DNA from: Dryocosmus kuriphilus
Taxonomy: Eukaryota > Arthropoda > Insecta > Hymenoptera > Cynipidae
Reading direction: 5' to 3'
Length of the DNA: 64,000 bases
NCBI GenBank assembly: GCA_038277395.1
Contig: CM076193.1
Coordinates: forward strand, 171,780,711-171,844,710
Position numbers and translations under genes: made by a program. Positions 35,766 to 46,163 of the stretch are shown here, piece by piece. The notes beneath the pieces were generated by a model. That model saw nothing but the letters and a program-made list of their open reading frames with translations, was not told the DNA's origin and made no database searches. How positions within the stretch are numbered: the first letter of the stretch is position 1; each line of letters starts with the position of its first letter.

Positions 35766-37530
35766 ATGGATAAAGTCGAGAGGAATCTGAAAGAAAAGAG
35801 GAAAGAACGAATGGTGGATTTAAAAGAGAAGGTAGATCAAATAGAGAAAAGGGCAGAAAGGTTAGAGACGTCAAGTCTGGAAGGTATAGAGAAAAAGTTA
35901 AGCGCAGTAGAATGGGAGGTAGAAAAGAGAGAAAAGGAGGAGAGAAGAGGTAATGTGACTGTAAATAGTAATAGTAAGATAAAGTAAAGGAACTGCTGGA
36001 GAGAGACTTGGGGGTAGAATGTAACTGGAAGAAGGTCAGAAGGAAAGGACAGAGATGATTCTGGTGGAAATGGGGTAGTGGGAAACGAAGCAGGAAAACA
36101 TGAAGAGAAAAAGAAGAAGAAAAAAGATCTGACACACAGAGGGAAATTCAAGGGAAAATTAGAGAAAGAGCGTGGAAAGAAAAGCAAGAAGGGAAGAAAT
36201 TGAAAGTAGTTACCAAAACATAAGTGTCCAGGGTAAGTGGTTGTCGTGGAATGAGAGGGAAGATTTCTTGGAAGAAGAGAAGTTTTTTTTCACAGGACCG
36301 AATAAAGCGGAGAAAGAAAATAAAAGGAAATAAGAAGAAAAACGAAAGGGGTGGAAGAGAGACATAGAAAAGGGCCAAAGAAGGCAATAAAGTCAAGGAT
36401 CTAAAAGTTAGGGTCAGAGACTGCAAGTCTGGAAGGTATAGAGAAAAAGTTAAGCGCAGTAGAATGAGAGGTAGAAAAGAGAGAAAATGAGGAGAGAAGA
36501 GGTAATGTGATTGTAAATAGTAATAGTAAGATAAAGTAAAGGAACTGCTGGAGAGACTTGGGGGTAGAATGTAACTGGAAGAAGGTCAGAAGGAAAGGAC
36601 AGAGATGATTCTGGTGGAAATGGGGTAGTGGGAAGTAAAGCAGGAAAAAATGAAGGGAAAAAGAAAGAAGAAAAAATATCTGATACACAGAGGGAAATTC
36701 AAGGGAAAATTAGAGAAAGAGCGTGGAAACAAAAGCAAGAAGGGAAGAAATTGAAAGTAGTTACCAAAAGATAAGTGTCCAGGGTAAGTGGTTGTCGTGT
36801 AATTAGAGCGAAGGCTTCTTGGAAAAAGAGAAGTTTTTTCACAGGACCGAATGGAGGGGAGAAAGAAAATAAAAGGAAAGAAAAAGAAACGAAAGGGGTG
36901 GAAGGGAGACATAGAAAGGAGCCAAAGAAGGGAATAAAGTCAAGGATCTGAAAGTTAGGGTTAGGGACGGCAAGTCTGAGAGACATAAAGAAGAAGTTAA
37001 GCGCAGTACAATAGGAGGTAGAAAAGAGAGAAAAGGACGAGAAAAGAGGTAATGTGATTGTAAATAGTAATAGAAACAGGGAGCTAAAGTAAAGGAACTG
37101 CTAGAGAGAGACTTGGACGTAGAATGTAATTGGAAGAAGGTGAGAAGGAAAAGACAGAGAGATGATTCTGGCGGAAATGGGGTAGTGGGAAGCAAAGCAG
37201 GAGATAATGAAGAAAAAAAGTAAATTAGGAACACGGAAAGTTTATATAGAGAATGATCTGACATACAGAGAGAGGGAAGTTCAAGGGAAAATTAGAGTCA
37301 GAGCGAGGAAAGAAAAGCAGGAAGGGACGGAAGTGAAAGTAGGTTACCAAAAACTAAGTGTCCAGGGCAAGGGGTTGTCGTGGAATGAGAGGGAAGGTTG
37401 CTTGGAAGAGAAAGTTTCTTTTCACCGGATCGAGTGTAGGGGAGGAAGAAAATAAAAGGGAAGAAAAGAAGGAAAATGGGTGGAAGGGAGATAGAAAGAT
37501 GAAAGAACGGAATAAAGTCAAGGATCTAAA
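35766..37530 (+). pseudogene. LINE ORF1 region in three tandem copies (~546 bp each)
   Basis: The phrase gtatagagaaaaagttaagcg occurs near 35883, 36434 and (variant) 36981. The order of all following landmarks is repeated, including gggtagaatgtaactggaag, gattctggtggaaatgggg and aataaagtcaaggatct. The reading frames are Lys/Glu/Arg-rich coiled-coil (for example LKEKVDQIEKRAERLE) and then IENDLTYRERE..GKIR.RARKEK in the third copy, which is ORF1 of ant/wasp-type LINEs. Only the third copy runs on into the endonuclease. The many Ser/Phe/Leu-rich minus-strand frames here are its shadows. Confidence 0.75.
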
Positions 37531-38135
37531 AGTAATGTTTTGGAATGTGTCGGGTTTGAAAACGAAGGATGTAGTTTTTTGGGACTTTGTAAAAGGTTTC
37601 GATATTATAGGATTAACAGAAACGTGGGTAGAAGAAAAAGAGTGTCTTTTAAATAGGCTCCCCATTGGTCTTAGGCGGAAAATTCAGGGGGCCAAGATAG
37701 AGGAAATAGAGGAATTAGAGGAATTAGAAACTACTCAGGAAATGAAATTTGGAAAATAGTAACGATGTATGACGCGAATGGCATGGTAATGTTAAAAAAG
37801 GAATTAGGGCCGTTGTTAGAGGATGATAGAGATTCTGTACTGATCCTAGGAGGGAGGGGAATTTAAATGCAAGAACCGGAAGGAAGGAGAAAGTGTATTT
37901 GGAAGAGATGAATTGTAATAGAGAATCGAAAGATGAGGTAATAAACAAAAAAGGGGAAGTATTTTTAGAGTCTATAGGTGAAAAGGGGTGGTATATGATA
38001 AATGAGAATGTAAAAGGAGATAAGCAGGGAGAATTTACGTATGTGAGTAAGCCGAGTGGAATCACAAATGGGAAGGGATGGAAAAAATAGACAGGTTTGA
38101 AATGGGGCAAGAAATTGGATTAGATCATTTACCAG
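37530..38135 (+). pseudogene. LINE endonuclease domain, frame-broken
   Basis: Begins VMFWNVSGLKTKDVVFWDF and continues FDIIGLTETWVEEKE, the first two motifs of AP-type LINE endonucleases (N in WN..G, E in TETW). After a gap the later part is in another frame (37893-38090) with EVFLESIGEKGWYMINENVKG and GEFTYVS, the region around the G.FTY motif. At least two frameshifts and several stops are present. Confidence 0.75.
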
Positions 38136-38639
38136 TAATTTAAACATTAAAGGTGAAAAGGATATTAGGATTGTTAAATGACAGGGAGGAACAGAGGAAA
38201 AAGTCAGTTTGGATAGAAGAAGCAAGTGAGCAGAACAAAGAAAAGATAAGGGAACTAAAGTTTGAGAAGGCAGGTTGAGAGGCAAAATTAGGGGAATTAA
38301 AACGAAAAGGTCGGAACATGTATTGAAAAAAAAGTCTGGAAAAAGAAACATAGGTATGCAGTTAGACCATGGTGGGAAAGGGATTGCAGGAAAAAGAAGG
38401 AGATGAAAAGACCGTACGGGAAATGGAGAAGGGCAGAGGGCTGTAAGGATAATTACTTGTTAAGAAAAAGAGAATTAAAGGAATTAGGAACAAAAAAGGA
38501 TGAAAAAAAAGGATAATTAGAAGCTAAACTTAGAGGCATTAGAACAGAGGACGAGGTTTGGAAATTTGTAAGTTGATATATGAAAAAGAGGGAAGAATGT
38601 AGTAACAAAATAGGAATAGAAAAATGGAGTTTTTTTAAA

Positions 38640-39320
38640 CATCATTGAAGGGTGCCGATCAGGGAAAAAGGGAAAAGGGAGATAGGGGAAGAAGGAGGGC
38701 GTGAGATTTCACATGAAGAAATAGAAGTACAGTTTAAAATATTAAAGAAATCAAAAGCGCCGAGGAGGGATGAAATTGATAATGAGGCATAGATTTATAG
38801 GGAAGGAGAGACGAAACGCAGGTTATTTTAGGTCATATAGGGAGTGCAGAAAGAGGAGAGGTTCCCAGATGACTTAGAGGGAAGGGATGATTTTTCAATT
38901 GCACACAAAAGTGGATAAAGAAAATATTGAGAATTACAAGAAAATAACGCTCTTGAATTTAGGATTTGGGTCTTCGGCAAGGTTGCTCATTCAGTCCCAC
39001 TTTGCTTTCAAAACTGGTTTCGGATTTGGAATAGGATTTTGAAGGTAGGTTAGAAGAGGGAATAAAAGTTGCGGCAAAACGGTTCTGGACATTGGCATAC
39101 GCAGATGACATCGCTATTCTGTCCAGTCAGGAAAAAAACATAAAGCCGATGATGAAAAGGCTAGAAAGATATATGGATAGAAAAAATTAATACTGAACGC
39201 CGAGAAGTCAATAGTGTTGAGGTTTAGGAAAAGGGATGATAAAGTGGAAGCTTGGAAGTGCAAAGGGCAAGGTATTATAGGAAGTAAGGGAATTCACATA
39301 TTTTGAATTTTTATTTAGAA
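38640..39320 (+). pseudogene. LINE reverse transcriptase, degenerate
   Basis: Recognisable pieces in order: KKSKAPRRDEIDNEA (about 38750; RT motif 1, normally KAPG.DGI.NE), ENIENYKKITLLN (about 38918; RT motif 2), and YADDIAILSS with the catalytic YADD at 39098-39109, followed by LNAEKS. Multiple stops and frame changes mean the copy is dead. Parts of the palm before YADD are shortened. Confidence 0.75.
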
Positions 39321-40130
39321 AATATGGTCATGTTTTAGCTAATATAAAGGAAAAGGCGAAGAAAGCTAGGATAATAAACCGTGGAAGATCGGAGAAAGAA
39401 TATTTTTGATGATTTTAAAAGAAGGATGTTGCTTTTTGATGCCTTGGTCCCGAGTGTGCTAATTTGCGAGGTAGAAATTTGTGAGTAGGAAAAATTAAGT
39501 GTAGTGGAGGGAGTGCAAGAAAGATACATCAGATGGCCGCTAGGTTTAGATAGATGCACACCAAGTTACGTGGTCTTAGAGGAAATGGTGTTGAAAAGTA
39601 GGAGAAGATTGTTATTGAAAAAATGCGTACGGGAAAAGGAAGAAAGGAGAGAAAAAGGAGGAAGACCGGATGACAGAGAGAAGTATTTTAATGGGAATGG
39701 AATGTCAGTGGAGGAGTACGAAGTGCTGATGAACAGAGGCAGAGAAGTGCAGAAGCAACAGAGATTGGTGAAAATCTGGAAGGCTTGATATAATGAAAAG
39801 TACAAAGGAATAAGAGTAAAGGGAAGGGCTGAGTACCTTGAAAGAAAAGGTGAAAGAGGTTGTCAAAAGGTGATGGCGAGAGCGAGATGTGGTAACATGG
39901 AGGAAACAAATAGGTACTGGATGGAAAAGAAAGGCAATGTATATTGTATAGTTTTGGTGACGCAGGTTTGGAACACTGGCTAAAAAAATGTACAACGTGG
40001 GAAGGAGAAAGTACGCTAGTAGAAACAGTGATACATGAGACGGGAAAAGGAGTAAACGTAAAAAGAGGAAAGAGCTGGAGGAGAATTGTCACTGTTTAGG
40101 TAAAGTCTAATAAATCTATGTATAATATAA
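39320..40130 (+). pseudogene. LINE ORF2 C-terminal region
   Basis: An open stretch (39504-39788) reads VQERYIRWPLGLDRCTPSYV and continues with a Lys/Glu-rich segment including YEVLMNRGREVQK. Later frames carry ARCGNMEETNRYW. In relatives this is followed by a Cys/His cluster, here decayed. The 3' end is placed near 40130 by the loss of coding character. No clear poly(A) or simple-repeat tail is visible. Confidence 0.55.
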
Positions 40131-40450
40131 GTTTAGAATATAAATATACTAGTATAAGGTTGAAACATGAAGCACAGATCCTAGTCTAACAAGAAGGAGA
40201 GTAATGAAGTTAGGGAACACAATTACTTTTTACTTTCTTACCTTTTTACAACAATGCACAAAAAGGAAAATAGTATTTTATCATTAGCATTAATGTAAAT
40301 AACTTTATAAGAATCTATAAACACTTCCTTTTGTGACCTATATTATTTTATTCTAAATTTGTTCTTTTGAACGTCGAAACAAAAATGTTGAACCATGACA
40401 GCTCCACAGCTCGCTATAGAAAAACCATAAATTTTTTATTCCGAACTTAA

Positions 40451-40512
40451 ACTAGACGAAACACTCTGTCTGATGAGGGGTCTGAAATCAGTCCCGAAAC
40501 GTCACAATTAAT
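40451..40512 (+). ncRNA. Hammerhead-ribozyme-like motif (type I, dimer style)
   Basis: The core CTGATGA is at 40470-40476. Stem II is 40477-40480 with 40492-40495 (GGGG/TCCC) extended by 40482-40484 with 40489-40491. GAAA is at 40496-40499. The palindromic ACGT (40499-40502) is followed by C40503, the expected cleavage base. Stem I starts with TGT (40467-40469) pairing ACA (40504-40506). A self-complementary ACGT as stem III is known from hammerheads of Penelope-like elements, which cleave as dimers. I find no Penelope ORF nearby. All core positions are intact; activity is inference. Confidence 0.6.
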
Positions 40513-40514
40513 TA

Positions 40515-41150
40515 ATAAAGATCGCATAGTCTGGAAATATTAAAATTTTTTATAAGAATTTTATTATTGTAATGGATAATAATTTTAAAATACAAGTGTA
40601 AAATAAATAGAGATAAGTAAAAAATTGTAAATAATAGTTTAAAAATGGAAAGGGATACGAGGATAAGTCATTATTTTATGGGCCAAAAAGTTGAATAAAA
40701 ATATACACATATATCCGTAGTAATGATTTAGAATCAAGCTTAATTTTAAAAACGATTTTATTTCATCCTGATGGAACAATTGATAAATACATCGCTGAGA
40801 AGACATCGAAAGAGTAATTCATTGGACACAAATTGGTAAAACTTAAAATCTACATCGAAGATTCGTTTTATCGTGATATATGCCGCGAAATAAATATTTA
40901 CAATTTGGCTAAGAGTAAAGAATCAAAATTTCTTATTGGAATTGGGAATGGCGGTCGATTATTTCGCCATCTGGTGTCAAAAATCAAAATTAGAAAGAGT
41001 AGGTGACCGGCTGTCATAACCCACGAAAACATGTGATTTTTAGAATTACGTATTATTCAAGTTATAAAAGACTTTCCATAAATGAAATCCATATTATTGC
41101 TAACTCTACACCTTCCATTTGCAACTTTGTGGAAGATTAAGTGCTGCTCG
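40515..41150. other. AT-rich sequence, no gene seen
   Basis: Follows the ribozyme-like motif. It may be the rest of a non-coding element. No ORF or repeat structure is recognised. Confidence 0.3.
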
Positions 41151-41154
41151 CGTC

Positions 41155-41379
41155 TTATTTTGCGTTAAAAGAAGCGACCAAAATCGTGAACGTCTTTCTT
41201 TTTTGCATTTTGTCTGTAAAAAATGCATGTCTAGAGCCCTCATATTTGTCCCGATTGTCAATTTTCTTTTCTTCAAGTGTATTAAATTCTGAAGGGTCTC
41301 CAGTTCGGAACTTTTTCTTCATCGTTTGTTTATTTACAAAATTTTCACTCATAAAAAAAGTGAAATTTTTATTAAACAA
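41155..41379 (-). pseudogene. Open minus-strand fragment, possibly hAT/ZBED transposase-derived
   Basis: A 74-codon frame rich in Lys/Phe with no internal stop, including KFRTGDPSEFNTLEEKK and ending TFTILVASFNAK. The final segment resembles the (A)S(Y/F)..(S)..IAK stretch that follows the zinc finger in hAT/ZBED-type transposases. The match is short and weak, and the fragment could be chance. Confidence 0.2.
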
Positions 41380-41429
41380 TTTTTTGCGCTTTAATAACTG
41401 CTTATATCTAAATTTTATATCATCTTAAA

Positions 41430-41835
41430 TCAATGCATGGGGACTTAATTGTTATAAGCAAATTTGATAAACAAATTAGCAAGTAGTTATCGTCGGTAAA
41501 AAATTTCAGTTTGCTAAAACTGCTTTGTATTAATGTAAGAGTCCTTTTCAGGACTCAGAACCATTTTAACGAAGAAAGGAGGTAAGGATAGTGGTTCGTC
41601 GATTAATTCAACTCTAGGTCCACTCTGAGGTTTACTTTTGCTGCACCGGGCTTCGCGCCCGTTATCCCTACAAAGAGTTCGATTGGTCACACGCAAAGCC
41701 TCATCCGGGCGCTCCCTTTTGCGCGTTACCCGAACCGGAGGACTCCATCAATCCTGGTAGATTACTTCACGGAGTCCGCGGCCGCACCTACCAATCCGCC
41801 TGAATTTGATACATATACGTATGACAAGGTAAATA
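41430..41835. other. Moderately GC-rich stretch of unknown nature
   Basis: 41570-41820 is clearly richer in G+C than its flanks. The minus strand has a 60-codon frame (41514-41696) without recognisable domains. It may be part of the same unit as the palindrome that follows. Confidence 0.25.
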
Positions 41836-41837
41836 AT

Positions 41838-42412
41838 AATAAAATTTGACTAACCCTTTCAGTGTTGTATTCTTCACAATCAGCCTCACTGCTGGAATCT
41901 ACAATGGTGGACTCACTACCTGGTTGTACTCCTCGTGCGGAACTTCCCTGTAGCCCACTTGGACCAGACTGGGGGCTCCTCGCCTGGTTATAAAAATATT
42001 TTCAAATACCTATCAGACGGTGAAAGACATTTTATTCTATAATTATTTTTTGTGGATAAGGTCGAAAACTTTTAAAATGACCCTCATATTGTCACGGATA
42101 CATATATTCGTGACAATACGAGGGTCGTTTCAAAAGTTTCCGACCTCATCTACAAAAAATAATTATAGAATAAAATGTATTCCACCGTCCAATAGGTGGC
42201 CTTGATATACGTATCTTATACATAATTGATAATACGAATAATTGATCATATTTCTTATTCGAAAATATTTTTATAACCAGGCGAGGAGCCCCCAGCCTGG
42301 TCCAAGTGGGCTGCAGGGAAATTCCACCAGTCTAGATTCCAGGAGTGTACATTCCAGCAGTGAGGAACACAATACGGAAAGAGTTAGTCAAATTTTATTT
42401 TTACTTCCATTA
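41838..42412. repeat. Palindrome of exon-like arms around a mariner-type hairpin
   Basis: The left end ataaaatttgactaaccc (41840) is answered by gttagtcaaattttatt (42387-42403) on the right. Within the arms gcctggttataaaaatattttc (about 41985) pairs with the mirror sequence near 42264. Each arm encodes, in outward-facing orientation, an ordinary-looking peptide: right arm ARSPQPGPSGLQGNS after an acceptor-like tttataaccag; left arm on the minus strand with the same beginning. The arms differ by about 15-20 percent and by an insertion of ~75 bp in the right arm. Confidence 0.75.
42037..42178. mobile_element. Short mariner-like MITE (back-to-back TIRs)
   Basis: Almost the whole segment is inverted repeat: aaggtcgaaaacttttaaaatgacc on one side against ggtcgtttcaaaagtttccgacct on the other, around a ~20-base centre at 42097-42115. 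Ends of the form AGGGTCGTTTCAAAAGTTT are typical of some mariner families. The target duplication is obscured by the surrounding palindrome. Confidence 0.6.
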
Positions 42413-42466
42413 TCAGGCATTAGTTAATGTTTTATTAACGGATGGCGCTTAGATAGAAGTGGAAAT

Positions 42467-42841
42467 TTAAATGGAGTGTCTTCTTACGCGGACTTTACCG
42501 GATGGGCGACGTGGTACGGGGTCGAGCCAGGTCGGAGACCTACGACGCGAAGTTCCCGACCGGGCAGCCGTCAGCCGGTCTCGTCGCTCTTCCGATTCAG
42601 TCGTGCTGCGTACCTTCGTCCTTCGAGCTTTCGCTCGTTTCCAAGTATCACTGAGTCGGCCACGAAGTAGAGTTGTGATTTCGTCGATTGTGATTTCGTT
42701 GTATCGCTTCAGTGCGGCTGGTATCTTTCCCCTTATATATATTATTCTGAAAGAGAAGTAACCATTCGTACTGGGGATATTGTCATTAATTGAACGACAT
42801 TGGACGATAGACCCTATCGATCTTAGACGCCGTCTAACCAT
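42467..42841 (-). CDS. Unrecognised 124-codon minus-strand ORF
   Basis: Starts with ATG at 42839-42841, just after an acceptor-like cttacgcag on that strand. The product is very basic: about a quarter Arg/Lys, with RRLRSIGSIVQ at the start and SRRRSPTWLDPVPRRPSGK near the end. A donor-like ccg|gtaaag lies near 42508. Higher G+C than the flanks, so it may be a true exon or a transposon coding piece. The plus-strand frames over the same bases lack any sign of function. No family recognised. Confidence 0.3.
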   Translation of the reverse strand: MVRRRLRSIGSIVQCRSINDNIPSTNGYFSFRIIYIRGKIPAALKRYNEITIDEITTLLRGRLSDTWKRAKARRTKVRSTTESEERRDRLTAARSGTSRRRSPTWLDPVPRRPSGKVRVRRHSI

Positions 42842-42849
42842 TACTTGGA

Positions 42850-43195
42850 CTGCGTAAGTTATAAAAAAATGACTCCCTTTTCTGTAAAACCTGTATTATT
42901 GTGTTTAACCTAACTCTCGGCGTCCACATACTTTTTCCCTCCTCGGCTAGCGATCACCGCTAAGCCTGGCGCTGCATAGAAAGTCGTACGTGCGTGAGAG
43001 GGAGGCCAACGCTGTGTTCGTAACCGCTGCATCTTCACTCGATATCCCCACTGTGAGAGCCCGTTATACGTTCGACACTGTGCAGCGGTTCAATTGCTTG
43101 AGATCATTTCCTAATTCTTCATCTAAGAAGTATATCAGAATCCTGAAGATTTAGTCATCAAATAACAATAAAGCATTGCTTAAATAAATTTAATT
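42850..43195. other. Intergenic, moderately GC-rich
   Basis: A CpG-containing stretch between the minus-strand ORF and the duplicated spacer. It could hold a promoter for the minus-strand ORF. Nothing specific is visible. Confidence 0.25.
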
Positions 43196-43545
43196 AACAA
43201 ATTCACTGTGTGGCTATTTTTAGAGGTAAAAACTTGAGATTTTCAAATCAATAAACCGCAAATAACGAACTTATAGCGTTTTGGAGTCACTTACACGACA
43301 ATCAAAAATGGTCATTGTTAAGAACAATTGCTTCAACAAAATTTTAAAATTGTAAGCACTTTTTATGAAAAAAGGGCTTTCCTTTGAATAATTAGCAGCT
43401 CCTTATTTAGCAATCGCTCTTTGCTATCAATTCATAAAAACTGATAATTGTTTAAAGAAATTTAATTGACAAATGCACTGTGCGGCTATTTTTAGAGGTA
43501 AAAACTTGGAGTTTTCAAGGTAATGAAGCGCAAATAACGTTATAA
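43195..43545. repeat. Direct duplication, ~270-bp spacing
   Basis: The phrase ggctatttttagaggtaaaaactt occurs at about 43211 and 43481, followed in both by a similar stretch ending cgcaaataacg. A two-copy tandem repeat of non-coding sequence just upstream of the virus-like ORF. Confidence 0.75.
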
Positions 43546-43772
43546 ATAGTTGTAAATAGTAAATAGTCAGTTTACTTTTTGTCCGACTCAATGGTGCAAG
43601 GAATCAAGTTGTAAGATCCCAAAAACCTCACATAGTGAGGTTTAATTTCGATCCAACGTTTTCGAATGGTACTTCTAATAAGATTCCAAGAAATATTCGT
43701 ATACGTGCTGATAGACGCAAAGAAAACGCATTCTTTTCTAAATGACTTCTGATATTATTTATTTATTTATAT

Positions 43773-44715
43773 CTGGCTGGTCCAAAGGGTAATAAGAAGA
43801 GGGTTCAACGAAGATCTAGACGACGACCTAAGAGGAATAACAACCGAGGGTACTGACCTGGTACTGACCTGACCGAGCCTGCTGACAAGAAGAGACGTAC
43901 GACTCAATCCACTAAATCGCCTTACACGCGCGAACCTAGTGATCAAGGAAATGAACCTCCTGCTGGCATCCTTCCCGTTTTAACTGCACGCTTCTCCACG
44001 CCTTTTCCCGTGTCATACACGCAATATATCATTGTTGACACTGACGATATGCTGGGCTATTTCAGCTCATTAAGACGTTCGCTCATATCAGCTATTTATC
44101 CTGACGAGCGCTATCAAGCTGCTAATTTGATAGCCAAAGCTAACTTCCGCTTAGTTTGCCGCTATCTCACTAAGGCTAAAATAGATCACGTCTACGCATC
44201 ATACTCCGGACGAAGACCTGACGGTCGAATCGCAATACCACGTGAGTTCGAAGTTCCTAAGTCACTCACTGATATCATCAACGGAAATGATCCTTACCTC
44301 ATTCAAGGTGGAGCCTTGACATGCTGCCCTCAACCCGAGGCCCAACCAGCTGACCAAGATACTCGACTTCATGTAGCTGTAACTTCAAATGCTGACCGAT
44401 TTCGAACGTCTCGTTCAAGCTGCGAAAGTTCGAAACTACATTCGCACGAGTTTCATCTCCGCTTCGATCCAAGGTACGGCTTGGTGGTTGCTTACTGCAT
44501 GTACTCCCGCAAACCCTGCTACCCTTTGCAACGAATCTGATTCAGCAATAGTTTCAGGACTGTTTAAGGAGTGGACTCCTGCTGATTCTCTATTTAGTGC
44601 ATTAGTACATCGCCAATATGATGGCATCGTTCCAACTGACGTTAACCTGAAATGGTCGACTGACTTTGTAATGGGCCTCTCTGGCCTACGACAATCCTAC
44701 AATTTAGGAGCCTAA
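43773..44715 (+). pseudogene. Virus-like coat protein, endogenous copy (broken)
   Basis: One reading frame opens near 43773 with a strongly basic tract (11 of 20 residues Arg/Lys at 43791-43850). It meets an in-frame TGA at 43854-43856, then stays open through 44010 to about 44390, where coding character moves to the +1 frame and ends with a stop at 44713-44715. A basic arm followed by an uninterrupted hydrophobic/polar domain is the plan of coat proteins of many small positive-strand RNA viruses. I cannot name the family. One nonsense codon and one frameshift mark it as a decayed copy. It sits within transposon-rich DNA. Confidence 0.45.
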
Positions 44716-44787
44716 CTTTAAAAATGTATTCATCTTTTTATTCTTTAAAAATCGTATATTGTAAAACATATATCGCTGAACAGATGA

Positions 44788-45438
44788 CCATCAGATGCTA
44801 GACTTGTGTCATTCTCCATCTCTATCGCACCAACGAATGCCGTTCGGGAAAGAAATGGAATATGGACTTCAGGGTTCGCTCCATTTTATGACGATAAAGA
44901 TGAGGAATACTGGGATGGCCAATCAATTCCCATGGACTCACATTCTGTAAAGAGATTGCCATATGTAGTTACTGGTCCTGCCAGTCAGTCCTTGGTCTTG
45001 AGATATGTTCCCAAGGTCCATGATGGTTTTATATATCAATTTAATCCACTGCAAACTAACTTCGGTGCGATATTTATCTACTGGGATCAACCGAATAGAG
45101 TAGATTTTTCAGCTTTTATAGCTGCTGACTTCTCACATGATTGTGTAGTATCTGGACGGGTACAACCACGAACGTCGTCAGGAGCACCAGTTCTTCCAAC
45201 GCAACGAATTGACATGGTGAAAGATCGATACTCGACTTACCATTACGTCATACGATCAGTGATCACTAGTGGAGAAGGTGACAAGAAACGGGTTGCAGTA
45301 CGTCAATATATTATAAAAGATGCAAAGTCAACATCAATTGACAAGGACGGAACCAATCTTGGTAAACTTGTGGGCACTGTTGTGAGACAGTTTGGTGAGA
45401 AAGAGGAGTTGACTCTTCAATCGATGGCCTTGGAATGA
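44788..45438 (+). pseudogene. Second virus-like structural ORF, endogenous copy
   Basis: An open frame follows a stop at 44785-44787 and continues to a stop at 45436-45438, about 215 codons. No ATG lies near its start; GTG at 44806 is the first start-like codon. The content is beta-strand-like with alternating hydrophobic residues and many Pro/Gly/Ser turns, consistent with a jelly-roll type capsid or a second structural protein. It begins 73 bases after the previous virus-like ORF ends and in the same direction, so both probably came from one integrated viral RNA. About 160 bases after the stop a run of eight A's (45600-45608) may be a poly(A) trace. Family not recognised. Confidence 0.4.
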
Positions 45439-45439
45439 A

Positions 45440-45880
45440 AATTCCAGTGGAGTTTACGATCCGCGAACATGAGCGTAGATCGAGCGCACCATTTAGAAAA
45501 CTAGATATCCCCATCTTGGACGCTTAGGCGTGCAGGGCTTAACGCTGGTTTTCTAGCTATAACCTCGGACTATAAATATAAGGAACTCCCCCAGTCCATT
45601 AAAAAAAAGTCTAAAAATGCTTCCTCTTTGGTAAGATATTTCGCTTGTTATATAAACTATATTATTGCCAGCTAACTAATATACATGTTTGTATTCTCTA
45701 TAGAAGCCACCGATTATACGTAATTAAACGTCACGAGTAGGAGTTAAAACTAACTCGACACATGTCGACGAATGCATAATAAACATCATAAGAACCCAGA
45801 AAGGCCGCAACATCTTTATTTATTTAAATACTGGGAAAAAATCTATATCTTTTTTCCTTTAGTTGAAAAATTCGCGTTGC
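45440..45880. other. Non-coding sequence after the virus-like ORFs
   Basis: Contains an A8 run near 45600 and otherwise unremarkable sequence. A tract such as gcttaggcgtgcagggcttaa near 45525 could fold, but I have no family for it. Confidence 0.3.
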
Positions 45881-45881
45881 C

Positions 45882-46163
45882 ATGGAAGCTTCATGGAGTT
45901 CGTCAGACATCTTCGCGTCTATATTAGATGAAATTTTTGATGCGTAGACGTGCCTTTGTGAAAGTGTTTCTAATACTGAAAGTTCTTCGCCTGAAAATTT
46001 ATTGACATCTAACAATGAGAATAGTGCCTTAGTTGAATCCTCAATTGAGGATTTTAATTTAAAGATGTTAAATTCAGGTGAAGCAGATTCTGCTAAAAAG
46101 TTGAGTGTTTTAAAAAACGAGATAGTATTAAATATCGAATCTCAGAACTTGAAAATGTTGTGA
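45882..46163 (+). pseudogene. Degenerate ORF of a dispersed element
   Basis: ATG at 45882 opens MEASWSSSDIFASILDE. An in-frame TAG at 45945-45947 interrupts, and the same frame continues to TGA at 46161-46163, including ESSIEDFNLKMLNS. A related segment occurs at 60235-60403, so this is a piece of a repeated element rather than a unique gene. Acidic and serine-rich; no domain recognised. Confidence 0.45.

Noticed and set aside
35511..37665. Series of Ser/Phe/Leu-rich minus-strand ORFs
   Set aside because: They are antisense shadows of the lysine/glutamate-rich LINE ORF1 copies.
38581..39300. Functional reverse transcriptase
   Set aside because: YADD is present, but many stops and frame changes make this copy inactive.
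42471..42761. Overlapping plus-strand ORFs in the 42.5-kb GC-rich segment
   Set aside because: Arg/Ser-rich composition is what an antisense frame of the basic minus-strand ORF would give; no motifs.
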